A DNA stretch of 64,000 nt from Ottelia alismoides (taxonomy: Eukaryota > Streptophyta > Magnoliopsida > Alismatales > Hydrocharitaceae), in contig JAZKJV010010526.1 in NCBI GenBank assembly GCA_037367405.1, positions 646,501 to 710,500 of the forward strand, given 5' to 3'. Positions 36,063-49,798 of this stretch are shown piece after piece. The stretch's first letter is position 1. The number at the start of each line of letters is the position of its first letter. The notes under the pieces are model-generated. The model saw nothing but the letters and a program-made list of their open reading frames with translations. It was not told the origin of the DNA and made no database searches. A program made the translations under genes and the position numbers.

Positions 36063-38672
36063 TGAAGGATATGGTAAAATCCTCAAGTGCATCACGGAAG
36101 CGTGACCATCGTATCGAATACGACGAAGAACGACTAGTCAGACTAGTTGTTCTATACAAGAGAAATTAAAAATTTTTCATGTGACGAAACCACATGATCC
36201 AAGAACACTTCTCGGATCATTTCGTCTAACCACAAACAAGTAATAGGATTACCTCTTGAAGCGTGGTTGCGATCGAGTCTAAACGAAGAGACCTCCTGTC
36301 TCAAGTTCGATCCGACGGAGGAGATGATTGCGAGCATGAGGATGAATCGCGTGCTTCTTGCAATCCATGTTAATGATCCAAGCGGTAGATCTCCTGATCT
36401 CAAGACAAGAGATCCGACGTCTTCTTCACAAGCGAGGCGCACTGAAGGAGACAGAGATCCATGAGAAAACAATCGAGCAACATAATGACGACGCTGCGGC
36501 GATGGAGACTCTCTCTAGGGCATCCATGGTGGACGGCCATATGAGAGGGAGAGAGAGTAGGCGTGTATAGAGAGAAAGAGAGAGAGAGGGACTTATGCTC
36601 TCATTGTGTGTGTGAAGAAGAGCAAAGGGGTGCATCTCCTTTTATAATATTTTGGGATCCATGGATCTCAATCCATGGACAACACAAATTCAGTGGCTCA
36701 CATTGATTTGTGTTTCTTTTAATGGCCAAGATTTGTGTTGGTAAAAACCAACAACAATTAATTTAATTTATATTAATTATATATTGATAAATCAATATAA
36801 ATCAATCCCAAATTAAATCAAGCAATCATGGAGATTATTGGAATGAAGATTGCCTTCTTCCATAATAAGGGATTTGGTGGCAATCTCATGTAATATCATG
36901 ATATCTCATGAGATTACAATATTCCATGGAAATCTCCAAGATTTACATCAACACTTGTTGCAAAATATTCAACAAAAATAATTCATAATTATTTTGTGAA
37001 TATTTCAATCTTGGCATTGGAAAATTGTGAATCACATTCACAACCCAAAATAAAACGTGAATTATTTCAATTAATTGTCCAATGTGAATCCAATTCACAA
37101 CAACATTTAATCAACAAATGTAAATTAAAAATTGCTCTCTCTTATATATTATATATCACATTTATAATATATATGATTAATATGGATAGTGCTATCCACA
37201 TTATTCATATCCATGATAATTAAATCACATTTATCATCTTGGATCTCTATTCCCATGTGCCCAAATAATGTGAATCACATTCACATTATTTACATCTTTG
37301 ATAATTAATTCACATTTAAATATATAAGAGAACTCTCTTTATAATATGATTCAAATTCATATTATTCATGATAATTAAATCACATTTAATTATCCATTTT
37401 CTCAATGCTCGGATACATATATCAACAATGAAATTATCATGAACTCTTTCAAGGATAATGTGCTTTCTCCGCGGATACTTGGAGATAAGGACGGGGCAAT
37501 TTTATTGTTCCATGTATAGTGACTTGGATATTGAGATCACATCTCAAATCCAGATCTTGGGCCTCCCATAGATGCTTGATTAAATAAAGAACACAAATCT
37601 AATCTTCTCATTGCATGTGAATCACATTCAGATCAATGTCCAACATTTGGATCAAGATCAGATCACTTCTCTACTGAGAGGAGTCACTAAAATCCAGACC
37701 CGTTTCATCACTCCATAGGAATGGAAGCGTCATGGTTATACAATCGTTTATGATCACATCACCCTCAGGCATTCCCAATACATGTACATCCTGCATACTA
37801 GAAGACCCAGAATAAACCTGAAATATAACATCAATTTTTCACTGTCTACTTCAGAGTTTTATCATCAAGGTTCTCATTCGATCATTGGGAGTCGGTATCA
37901 ATCATATGTTTCCAAAAGCATATATCAAACCCAGGTGTTGATCATATACTTTCCAAAAGTATATATCAAACCTATAAATTCAGTCAAGCTTCCAAAGTAA
38001 GATGACCGTGCACGGAATTTGGTTCTCTCTAATATCTCATGAGTGAGCTCATGTCTTCCAGTTCGGTAACTGAACCTGTATGATCCCTTTGAGAGATCGT
38101 ATTACTCATATGCCCTTGCATGCACACCAGCGCGCCGGTGTATAGACCTTGATTAGGTCATCAACTTATTGGTCTGCCAAATGTACATAGTCAGACATAT
38201 AGTAACATATCTGTCTCTGGTCAGAGGATGCGTGCCTATATCATGACAGCATACGACATAGGACATTGGTTATCTCGATCTCGTTAAGTAAACTCTTCGA
38301 CCTAACTAATCTGACACCTCTGAATCTCTATTCCTATGTAGAGGACCTGCATCAAGAGGTCGGTCAGATATCAGCCTAACTGAGAAAGGATTGCCATCTC
38401 CTACTCAGGCTGGAGATCATCTCTTAACAATCATTTGAAGGTGCTTGATGAGTCCCCAATCTAACTCATTAGATGTTCATCCAAGCACCGGACTCTATGA
38501 TTCAATATTTGAATCAACAACTGTATGATCATCAAGATGGCCAAGGTACATATCCCTAATTGTAATAAGGGACCTATTATGCAAATTATGTATTCTTTAT
38601 TTCAGATTCGGGAATGATATTCACAATAACATTTATTACATAATGGCTCGCCGCGGGCTCGCATGTCCAACA
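36063..38672 (-). repeat. 3' LTR of copia C
   Basis: 2610 bp, TGAAGGATATGG to GTCCAACA on the + strand. A TATA-like ATTATAAAAGG lies near 36640 (minus strand). R/U5 at 36063-36630 is homologous to the conserved A and B blocks. Confidence 0.94.
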
Positions 38673-38682
38673 ATCTCCCACT
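38673..38682 (-). other. Polypurine tract of copia C
   Basis: AGTGGGAGAT on the minus strand, next to the 3' LTR. Confidence 0.88.
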
Positions 38683-39149
38683 AGCCCAAAGATCCATTAA
38701 TGGGCTAATCATTTAATCCCACACTCATGTGACAATCATAGGCTATTTAGAAAATAGCTAGGTAAGTTGATCAGTCACTCTGTTACCAAGAGACTATGCT
38801 AAGTCCTTTTATGGCACTTGCTATCTCCTAGTGACAGTGTTCGCATCCAATGCGAATGTTGCATACTATGCAACTAATACTCAATACAGTCAAAGCAATT
38901 ATAGCATACTTGATACTACTGCTCAATAATTATTATAACAAGTATGCCCATAATCCTTATCAGAATACCTTTATTCCTGGAGATCTCTATCTCCTAAGGT
39001 ATCCGTAGTTAAGACCTTTTAGATCACTATCTATAAAGTCTTAATTTCTTGAAGATAAAACTTTGAGATCACTATCTCAAATGTTTTGCCTTCTATGAAG
39101 ATACGTTATTACTGCAATCAAGTGTTTTATCACCATAGTAGGATTATAA

Positions 39150-40110
39150 CAGATTACTACTCCAACTGCATGGTAGACATATGGCTTTTGTACACATCTA
39201 GCATACACCTAGCTTCTTGGAACTGATGCAAAAAGGCAAGCAGTTTGCATTCACATTCTCAACTCTTTGAGGTGCTTTCCCTTTAGATAGGTCAGTACCA
39301 TATCTTTGAGGAAAAGAAGCCTCTCTTTGAATTTTCCAGAAAATGGAAATGTCAAAGGTGTACTATTAGTGTGACTGTCCCAATACCCTCTTCTCTTTGC
39401 TTCTGAACAACTTCAGAACTAAGATCTAAGAGGTATCCTTGAGATCGTATCTCGAGGTATTGAACAACCAGATTATAAAACACTTATTATTATCATCCTC
39501 ATATCATTATAAATGATTAGAATATTATCTACATTTAGCATGATGAATACAATGGCACTCCCACTAAGCATCACATGGTTCATCAAGATTTTATATGAAA
39601 TCATAACATTTGTAATTTCATCAAATCTTATGTTCCAATTACAAGAAGCTTATTTGAGTCCAAAGATGGAGTTCTTTAGCTTGAAAACCTTGCTTTCCTC
39701 AACCATGAAGCTCTTGGGCTACTTCATATGAATATCCTCAGAGAGTTATTCATAGAGGAATGCAATCTTGACTCACATCATGAAGATGTCATAGTCAAGT
39801 TGTGTAGCTATAGTTAGCAATATTCTGATGGGTTAAAGCAAGGTCACTTGAGAGAAAGTCTCATCACAAGCTATGTCTTCTCTTCGGTGTGTAGCTCATG
39901 GCTACGAATCGTGCTTTGAAGGTCTCTACCTTCTCATCAGGTTCCCTCTTTCTCTTGAAGATCCATTTACACCATAATAAGTCTTACCCATATATTTGGA
40001 TCCTCGAGGGTCTACATACAACATTTGTATATGAAGTCTACTTTAGACTTTATTGCTAACATCCATCTTTACATGATATGATCTTCAGAAGCATCATCAC
40101 ATGAAGTCAG
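39150..40110 (-). pseudogene. Copia C reverse transcriptase remnant
   Basis: The same order of fragments as in B: WIFKRKREPDEK, KLKNSIFGLK*AS with TAA at 39650-39652, NWNIRFDE, and NVDN at 39524-39535 for YVDD. The one-base shifts before WIFKRKR and after SYT are in the same places as in A and B. RNase H is not recognised between 38683 and 39150. Confidence 0.87.
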
Positions 40111-40434
40111 ATCATTGTCAGATTCAACTGACACATGGAATCCATCCTCAAACTTATTTGAAGAGGTATTAATGTTTCATCTTTAATTGTCTATTTAGTT
40201 TCCGATTTCAGGAGCCTCATTATCTTCTCAAGATTAAATGAGTTCCTTTACTTCATTTTCATCTTGATTCTCAAGAGAGTCATTCTCTATGAATCACATT
40301 CTCAAAGATGAGATCCTTTAAGAATCTCAAGGTCATAAAGTAGGTATCCAATACCATCCTTTATTTTTCTAATGAAGTAGCACTCTCCAGTGCCAGATTC
40401 CAGCTTACTTACATGGAACCTTATTAAGTATATA

Positions 40435-40985
40435 TAATGTAGTCTCTACCATATATATATACCTGGAAACTAAGAGATAATTATGCTAAGATTAATCATT
40501 GATCAAATCATGCCACGCATGATCAATTGTATATCCCTACAACTCTATTGAGTTAAGATTCATTAGGAGGATTGAGATAGGAATGATATTCACATCTCCG
40601 TAAGGTTTTCCTTGAATTCATCTAATAGGTACAAGCTACCTTGGTTAGATAAAATTCATTTCATCTTCCTTCAAACTTTGGTTCTAAACCAAAATTGTGA
40701 AAGCTTTGAACATTTCAAAGGTTTCTTAGGTGAAGAGAAGAAATCTCATATCATACATAATCATCAATAGATATCACATATCCATAATGTTTACTATGAT
40801 ATAGATGATTCACATACATCAATATGTATGAGATCCTGAATACCTTGACATCTTACACCTTTCCCAAAGAAGGGTGTATTGGACATTTTACTTTGAATAC
40901 AATATTCATAAGTATGCAAGTTTTGAAATTTTAGACATTCTAAAGTTTCATCTCTTACTTGTTCATTGATCTCATCAACAGACAT
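40435..40985 (-). pseudogene. Copia C GAG-pre-integrase and integrase core remnant
   Basis: A frame of 63 codons (40985-40794) has CIQSKMSNTPFFGKGVRC and LIHIDVCE, the best preserved GAG-pre-integrase piece in the window, and keeps the first catalytic Asp. Downstream the core reads SNQGSLYL (Asn codon 40644-40646) and P/S*LNRVVGIYN, where Gly (40535-40537) replaces the catalytic Glu. It cannot have catalysed its own insertion. Confidence 0.88.
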
Positions 40986-41725
40986 ATGTCCAAAACATGA
41001 TGCCAGATCATTGTCAAATGATCTTTATCCTCCTATTTATCTTTAAAGGTTTAATTTTTAGTACTAGAAATCTTAATGAACCATTCATTAATTTTCTGAT
41101 TTAGTAGAATCTACTAGATTTTAAATTACTATCTGAAATATCTCCATCATAACTCTTTATGATAGGTGTATTACAGAATTCATGTTTATTTCCAATATTT
41201 AGAAACAAACAATGAGTGTATTCTAATATCTAGCTCATAGAGACATTCTCTAAGACTAAGGGCTCTCCCACTGAAATTATGAAGCCTATCAATCCAATAG
41301 AGATTGTTGTAACAATTGCATCAATAGCCATGTGGATGACTATTAAACCTTTAAGATCAAATTAGTAATCTTCGATTGCATATGCAACCAGCAAGTGTCA
41401 TTAGAAAATTGAGATACAATTATTAGACTTTATCTTATCAAATAAGTAAGTCAATTTCATTGATTATATGTAGATTATTCTGATGTACTATCCGATTCCT
41501 TCTCTAAGGATTCTAGATAGATTTGATAGTCATAATATCAACACATCAACTTATTGCAGTATTGGAATTCATCCAACCTTTTGGATGTCATATGGAAGTC
41601 ACAGAAGTACAGTCAACTCTTTGACTTTCCTTCTTACTTGGGTCCAACCCATGCTTCCATTGCGCTCCCTTAATCTATAAGCAACCATTGCTCAAGACAA
41701 AGGATCTCTTATGTTGAAAACAAAT

Positions 41726-42036
41726 ATTTCAATAAAAGAGTATTTCAACATTTATACATGCTTCATTCAATTCATACAATATGAATAATATGAAGCATCA
41801 TGAATGACCATAGTATAGACAGTAGATTGATGACACTCATCGTATCTACATCCATCTAAACTCTTAAAACCTTGGTTCAGGTAGGTACTCAAACAATTTG
41901 AATACATCATCTCTTACAGAGCCACCATTCTGCATGATGCAGAGAATCATGTCATTCATGATAAAATGTCAAGAGCACATATGTATGCCAGAACATCTTT
42001 TTAGAATTTTATAAGGATTGTTTGACAATTATGATC
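41726..42036 (-). pseudogene. Copia C gag remnant
   Basis: Collinear with the gag remnants of A and B (UBN2-type blocks), broken by stops. Confidence 0.5.
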
Positions 42037-43990
42037 ATCATTGACATGTCACTTCCACAGTACATTCAATGAGAGATATAAAGACTATAGAGACATACAA
42101 ACCCAAGGTTTGTAGTCCTATTACCTATTTAATTATCATTTCTCAATATTATGAGGAAATTGCACATTGCAACCACATACAATATGTGTCCAACTACAAG
42201 TACTAATCTTGATCGTTGATCCAATCCATGATATTTTACTGGATATTATTGAGTATAGTATTGAGTGTGTTTAATGAAGATTTATCTGAAATAAGAAATT
42301 TGCATAAATATATATAAATATATATACACATATTTTACTTTGATGTAGGAACTTTTATATCAAAGTTGTCTTGCCTTGTCAACACTGAAAGTTCATTCCC
42401 TTAATCACTTTCAATGTAAGAGATATACTTACCATCATATCTCAGCAAGATCTAGGATCTCCTTCCTTATCTTTGTTACATCCCAATAATATGAGAATCT
42501 CTAACTCGGATAAAAAGAAGCGGGAACACATTCCGCCTTGCAAATCCAACTTACATTCCCCATTCAGTCTTTAACACCCGGGCCCACCATCTCTAAGGTG
42601 ATGTTGACCCGTCGTTAACTGAACCAACCATCAACAAGAATAGTACTTGCTATGCGCAATCCAATATTGTCCCAATAATATGAGGATCTGATATTGGGGT
42701 CACTACACATACGGCCTTACTCTTTCGAGAAGCAAAGAGCCCGATCCAGATGCGCTTGCATATAGGAGCTGTCACTTCATATAGGCATCTCCTATATGCA
42801 ATCCCTGGCGACGAAAATCCTTCGCCATGACGGTTGACCATGGATGTCACTTATGTGATCCTCCATCTCTTTTTCAAATTTAAATTAATTATTATGAATC
42901 ATATTCATATAATTAATTCTTCTAAGGGAAATACACATCTATTCATAATAGAGTGTTTTTAATTGGATATAATTAACTTAATCACATTAAATCAATTATC
43001 AATCCAATTCAATCAACAAATTTGATTTTACTTGAATATATGGTATTATCTCAAAGTACATATTAATTCAAATTTTAATAATTAGAAAAATACATCATGA
43101 TCTCTCAGGCATCATTCGTTCCCTACCCGCTGTCATGGCCAATACCGGCGGGAGTGGGACGGACCGCAACCGGTGCGACCCGCTACCCCAGCGATCCCCG
43201 ACTAGACACCATATCCGCCTCGGGAAAAAATAATGCCGAGTCAATCACTTTGTACTTGAGATAATCATCAGTTGTTCAACCGAAATTATACCATATAGTA
43301 ATAATCAAAACATTTTTGATTATAAGGAAATTTGCTAGAGAAATTCCCAATCCTAAGCAAGGAGTTTGATGATTGGGTTTCCAATTATGATCTAGATCAA
43401 ATCTAATCAATTTATTGGTTGAGGATAAGTCAATTAAGGAAATAATCATCATTCAATATTTCTCAAATATCTTCCATAATTATTTCATTAAATTTACAAT
43501 TAATTTCACTAATTGACAATCACAAGATTCTTGATTAGGACTGTAATTTCAGCAGTGACCCCTACTTACTAAAAATAAAATATCTCAATCAATTTAAATC
43601 CAAATTAGACAAAACCAATTTCCAAAGATTGCTAATTTGATTTAGAACAGAACGTAAGTGATATTTCATGTATTTTGAGGTGTATCAAAACAGTAGTTAA
43701 CTCATTAATCATGTTAAGATTCGCAGTTCCCGCAACAGTGAATACATGTTCATTAAAACAACCATATCTTGAGCAAACAGAATCCAAATTACGTAAACTA
43801 AGATCCTGTGGTTTCATTAATTAATTTGGAACAAAATCCAAGTTTTATTTTCGTGTTTAAACAATTTAAACAGGGACGACAATAATCACTAAACAGAGAT
43901 GCGAAAATGAAATGCGACAAAAACTTTCGCAACCTTAACGAACCCAAGTCGTCCTAGGTTTACGGATCGTATCCAAAACCTTCGACCTAA
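42037..43990 (-). other. Leader and N-terminal gag region of C
   Basis: Homologous to 6671-8621 in A; short frames only and nothing assignable. Confidence 0.5.
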
Positions 43991-44003
43991 GGATCTGATA
44001 CCA
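43991..44003 (-). other. Primer-binding site of copia C
   Basis: TGGTATCAGATCC on the minus strand: one mismatch to the tRNA-Met complement, two bases from the LTR. Confidence 0.92.
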
Positions 44004-44005
44004 CT

Positions 44006-46632
44006 TGAAGGATATGGTAAAATCCTCAAGCGCATCACGGAAGCGTGAGCATCGTATCGAATACGACGAAGAATGACTAGTCGGACTAGTTGTTCTATGC
44101 AGCGGAAATTAAAATTTTTCATGTGACGAAACCGCATGATCCAAGAACACTTCTCGGATAATTTCATCTAAAACACAAACAAGAAATAGGATTACTTTTT
44201 GAAGCATGGTTGCGATCAAGTCTCTAAACAAAGAGACCTCCTGTCTCAAGTCCGATCCGACGGAGGAGACGCTTGCGAGCGCGGGGATGAATTACGTTCT
44301 TCTCGCAATACATGTTGATGATCCAAGCGGCGGATCTCCTGATCTCGACACAAGAGATCCGACGTCTTCTTCACGAGCAAGGCGCACCGAAGAAGACGGA
44401 GATCCACGAGCAAATGATCGGGCAACATAATGACGGTGTTGCGGTGATGGAGACTCTCTCTAGGGAAACCATGGTGGACGGCCATATGAGAGGAAGAGAG
44501 AGAGTAAGTGTGTAGCAAGAGAAAGAGAGATAGAGAGAGAGAGAGACTTATGTTCTCATTGTGTGTGTGAAGAAGAGCAAAGGGGTGCCTCTCCTTATGT
44601 AATATTTTGGGATCCATGGATCTCAATCCATGGACAACACAAATTCAATGGCTCACATTGATTTGTGTTTCTTTTAATGGCCAAGCTTTGTGTTGGTAAA
44701 AACCAACAACAATTAAATTAATTTAGATTAATTATATATTGATAAATCAATATAAATCAATCCCAAATTAAATCAAGCAATCATGGAGATTATTGGAATG
44801 AAGATTGACTCCTTCCATAATATGGGATTTGGTGGCAATCTCATGTAATATAATAATATCTCATGATATTACATTATTCCATGGAAATCTCTAAGATTTA
44901 CAACAACACTTGTTGCAAATTATTCAACAAAAATAATTCATAATTATTTTGTGAATATTGCAATCCTGCCATTGGAAAATTGTGAATCACATTCACAACC
45001 CAAAATAAAAAGTGAATTACATTTTCAATTAATTGTCCAATGTAAATCCAATTCACATTAACATTTAATTAACAAATGTAAATTACAAATTGCTCTCTCT
45101 TATATATTATAAATCACATTTATAATATATATGATTAATATGGATAGTGATATCCACATTATTCATATCCATGATAATTAAATCGCATTTAATCATCTTG
45201 GATCTCTATTCCCGTGTGCCCAAATAATGTGAATTACATTCACATTATTTACATCTTTGATAATTAAATCACATTTTATTATCTAAGATAACTCTATTTA
45301 TAATATGAATCAAATTCATATTATTCATGATAATTAAATCACATTTAATTATCCATTTTCTCAATGCTCGGATACATATATCAACAATGAAATTATCATG
45401 AACTCTTTCAAGGATAACGCGCTTTCTCCATGGATACCTCGAGATAAGCACAGAGCGATTGTATTGTTCCATGAATAGTGACTTGGTTATTAAGACCACA
45501 TCTCAAATACAGATCTCGGGCCTCCCATAGATGCTTGATTAAATCTAGACCGCAGATCTAATCTTCTCATTGCATCTGAATCACATTCAGATCAATGTCC
45601 GACATTTGGATCAAGATCAGATCATTTCTCTACTGAGATGACTCACTAAAATCCAGACCTGTTTCATCACTCCTTAGAAATGGAAGCATCATGGTTATAC
45701 AACCGCTTATGATCACATCACCCTCAGATATTCCCAATACGTGTACATCCTACAAACTAGAAGACTCAGAATAAACCCGGAGTATAAGATCAATTTTACA
45801 CTGTCTACTTCAGAGTTTTATCATCAAGTTTCTCATTCGATCATCGAGTGTTGGTATTGATCATATGCTTTTGAAAATCATATATCATACCTAGGTGTTG
45901 ATCATATACTTTCCAAAAGTATATATCAAACCTACAAATTCAGTCAAGCTTCCAAAGCAAGACGACCGTGCACAGAATTTTGTTCTCTCCAATATCTCAT
46001 GAGTGAGCTCATGTCTTCAGGTTCGGTAACTGAACCTGTATGATCCCTATGAGAGATCGTATTACTCATATGCCCTTTCATGCACACCAGCACGTCGGTG
46101 TATAGACCTTGATTAGGTCATCAACCTATTGGTCTGCCAAATGTACATACTCATACATATAGTAACACATCTGTCTCCGGTCAGAGGATGCGTGCCTATA
46201 TCATGACAGCATACGACATAGGACTTTGGTTATCTCGATCTCGTTAAGTCAACTCTTTCACCTAACTAATTTGACACCTCCGAATCTCTATTCCTATGTA
46301 GAGGACCTGCATCAAGAGGTCGGTCAGATATCAGACTAACTGAGAAAGGATTACCATCTCCTACTCAGGCTGGAGATCATCTCTTAACAATCATTTGACG
46401 GTGCTTGATGAGTCCTCAATCTAACTCATTAGATGTTCATCTAAGCACCGGCCTCTATGATTCAATATTTGAATCAACATCTGTGTGATCATCAAGATTG
46501 CCATTGTACATAACCCTAATTGTACTAAGGGACCTATTATGAAAATTATGTATTCTTTATTGCAGATTAGGGAATGATATTCACAATAACATTTATTGCA
46601 TAATGGCTCGCCGTGGGATTGCATGTCCAACA
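44006..46632 (-). repeat. 5' LTR of copia C
   Basis: 2627 bp, paired with 36063-38672. It ends GTCCAACA and is followed by the AGAGA duplication. Confidence 0.95.
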
Positions 46633-46637
46633 AGAGA

Positions 46638-48999
46638 TTTAGAGGTGTCAGATTAATTAGGTCAAAGAGTTGACTAACGAATCGAGATAACCAAAGTCCT
46701 ATGTCGTATGTTGTCATGATATAGGCACACATCCTTTGACAAGAGACAGATGAGTTACTATATATCTGAGTATATAGATTTGGTAGACCAAGAGGTTGAT
46801 GACCTAACCAAGGTCTATACACCGACGCATTGGTGTGCATCTAAGGGCATATGAGTAATACGATCTCTCAAAGTGATCACACAGGTTCATTACTGAACCA
46901 GAAGACATGAGCTCACTCATGAGATATTGGGAAGAATCAAATTCCACGCGTGGTCATCATGCTTTAGAAGATTGACTGAATTTGAAAGGTTTGATATATA
47001 CTTTTGGAAATTATATGATCAATAACTAGGTATGATATCTTCTTTTGGAAAGTATATCATCGATACCGACTCCCAATGATCGAATGAGAAACTTAATGAT
47101 AAAATATTGAAGGAGACAGTCTAAAAGAAATCTAAAACTTTGGATTTATTCTGGGTCTTTTAGTATGCAGAATGTACATATATTAGGAATGTCTGAGGGC
47201 GATGTGATCATGAAAGATTGTATAATCATGACGCTTCCAATCCGAGGGAGTGATGAAATAGGTCTGTATTTTAGTGACTCCTCTCATAGAGAAGTAATCT
47301 GATCTTAGTCCAAATGTTGGACATTTATCTGATTGTGATTCAGATGTAATGAGTAGATTAGATTTGTGGTCTTGATTTAATCAAGCATCTATGGGAAGCT
47401 GCAAGATCTAAAATTGAGATGTGATCTCAATATCCAGGTCACTATATGTGGAACAATACAATCGCTATGTCCTTATCTCAAAGTATCTGCGGAGAAAGCG
47501 CATTATCCTTGAAAGAGTTCATGGATAATTTCATTGTTGATATATGTACCCGAGCATTGAGAAAGTGGATAACTAAATGTGATTTAATTATCATGAATAA
47601 TATGAGTTTGATTCATATTATTAGGAGACTTATCTGAGATAATTAAATGTGATTTAATTATCATGAATAATATGATTTTGATTCATATTATTAGGAGAGT
47701 TATCTGAGATAATTAAATGTGATTTAATTATCAAAGATGTGAATAATGTGAATACGATTCATGTTATTTGGGCACATGAGAAAAGAGATACAAGATAATT
47801 AAATGTGATTTAATTATCTTAGATATGAATAATGTAGATACCACTATACAAATTAATCAGGTATATTACATATGTGATTTATAATAAATTAAAGAGAGTA
47901 TATTGTGATTTATATTTGTTAATTAATTATTGATGTGAATTGGATTCACATTGGATGATTAATTGAATATATAATTTACATTTTGTTTTGAGATGTGAAT
48001 GTGATTCACATTTTTCCAATGGCATGATTGAAATGTTCACAAGATAATTATGAATTATTTTTGTGAAATAATTTACAATAAATGTTGTTGTAAATATTGG
48101 AGATCTCATGAGATATTGAGATCTCATGAGATATTGAGATCTCATGAGATTTTGAGGAGATAGACTCATTCTATCTCAAATGAGTAGCCGTCCCCCCTTC
48201 ATTAGGGGATATGGTCAATCTCCTCATTATCTCCAAGACTAGTCAAAGTGATTTCATTTTGAATTGATTTATATTGATTTATCAATATATACTAATTTAA
48301 ATTAAATCAATTACTGTTGTGTTTTTAACAACATCAAGGCCAATGAAAGAAGAACAAATCAATCTCAACCATCGATTTTGTGTTGTCCATGGATTGAGAT
48401 CCATGGATCCCAAAACCCTATATACGAAGAGGCACCCCTTGCTCTTCAGGTTACACGATGATGACTTATGCTATCTCCTCTCTCTCTCTACACGCCAAAT
48501 GCTCTCTTCCTCTCTCTCTCTTTTGGTCGTCCACCATGGAGAACTTTAGAGTCGCCAACACCGCAGCATCGTCGTTATGCTACCGAAGTATTTGCTCATG
48601 GATCTCCGTCTCCTTTGGTGTGCCTTGCTTGTAAAGAAGACGTCGGATATCGTGTGACGGGATTAGGAGATTCACCGCTTGGATCATCAACATGGATTGC
48701 GAGGAGCATGCATCTCATCAATGCACTCTCAAGCATCTCCTCTGTTGGATCGGACCTAAGACAAGAGGACTCTTCGTTTAGAGACTCGATCATAACCATG
48801 TTTAAAGAGGTAAACCTTATACCTAATTGTGGTTTAGATGAAACGATCCGAGAAAGGTTCTTGGATCATGTGGTTTTATCGCATTAAAATTTATAAATTC
48901 CACTTCATCGAGCAACTAGTGCGACTAGTCGCTCTCGATCGCATACGATGCGATTATCATGCTTTTGTGATGTGCTTGAGGATCTCCCCTTATCCTTCA
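46638..48999 (+). repeat. 3' LTR of copia B, second part
   Basis: It resumes at the base where the first part stopped and ends TATCCTTCA, followed by CACAC. It includes a 70 bp tandem duplication (about 47577-47716) that accounts for most of the length excess over the 5' LTR, the three palindromes (48103-48150) and a weak TATA box (48419). Confidence 0.93.
47577..47716. repeat. 70 bp tandem duplication in the B 3' LTR
   Basis: Two adjacent units containing GTGATTTAATTATCATGAAT, 70 bp apart, differing by a few bases. The 5' LTR has one unit. Confidence 0.85.
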
Positions 49000-49004
49000 C
49001 ACAC

Positions 49005-49303
49005 AACTCAGACGGATCAACAAGGGAACGAATGTCTATTGTGCTTTCCAAAAGGTCCTTCCGAGAAAGGAACTCTTGGGTATCAATGTCATCAGTAAAC
49101 AAATTAATCTCTCTAAACTCAGCAAGAAAATCACAGTCCTTAGGATCTGGTGTAATTGTATCTCTCATCTACTGTTATTGGTGGTGGTTATGGCCTACGA
49201 TCGGAGATCGTCTCAATTTTCACCTCGTCACTATGAGAGTGAAAGATGATCTATCTAGTATCGTAATCAACTACCACTTCAGTCGTTCGGAGGAACGGTA
49301 GAC
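49005..49303 (-). pseudogene. Gypsy D protease-RT spacer, upstream part
   Basis: The minus-strand frame beginning MRDTITPDPKDCDFLAEF (49168) ends at the copia B junction with VDPSELC. Its continuation lies at 27721 on the other side of B. This is the linker between protease and RT; no domain is recognised. Confidence 0.65.
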
Positions 49304-49798
49304 CTAGTATGATTGGGGTATGGAGTAATGATGCAGGTGTGTCCATATCCATGACAACGGAATCAACAGGGATTTCATTACCTGCTTTGTTACGATAATG
49401 TCCCCTAAAATGCCCCTCGACCTCTTGATCGATCTATCAGCAAACTGAAGGATCATCCTTGTTGATCTAAGAGGTCCTGACCCAAACTCAGTGAGTAGAA
49501 AGGATGGCATGAGATTAATGGAGGATTCGCTATCGAGAAGAGTGCGATCAAATTCTTGATCAAATATATGGCAACGGATGTGAGGTGTTCCCTTATTTTT
49601 CTTTTTGGGTAGGAGGTTGCTAATGGCATGAACTATAGGCATGGTCAAGATATGTTTTTCTGTCTTCCTCCATCTAGTTTGCTTGGTCGGACACTTTTGA
49701 GTACATGCTTCTTTCATTCCCTTTTTAACTGTAGGAATGTACTCCATGGCCTTAAGGAATGGAATCTCTAAAAAGATGTTTTGTAAGATCTCTACCAC
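49304..49798 (-). pseudogene. Gypsy D aspartic protease
   Basis: An open minus-strand stretch of 164 codons. LLDSESSINLMP matches the LLDxGASINLMP active site of plant gypsy proteases: the catalytic Asp is kept but the following Gly-Ala is Glu-Ser. LQFADRSIKRSRGILGDIIV is the conserved strand after it. A basic segment precedes it. The product would have cut the polyprotein. Order gag-protease-RT fits, with copia B inserted downstream. Confidence 0.9.

Larger units (their letters stand above)
36063..46632 (-). mobile_element. Copia element C nested in the B 3' LTR
   Basis: A complete minus-strand copy of 10,570 bp: 3' LTR 36063-38672, internal 38673-44005 (5333 bp), 5' LTR 44006-46632, flanked by AGAGA. 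Its first 200 LTR bases differ between ends at about 8%. All domains carry the lesions seen in A and B. Confidence 0.95.
27727..48999 (+). mobile_element. Copia element B, containing nested copia C
   Basis: A plus-strand copia element of the same family as A and C, about 10.7 kb without C. 5' LTR 27727-30370, primer site 30373-30384, internal region to 35714, 3' LTR 35715-36062 continued at 46638-48999. Sampled LTR divergence is about 9%, so it is much older than A. All protein domains are broken, with the same lesions as A and C. Confidence 0.94.
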
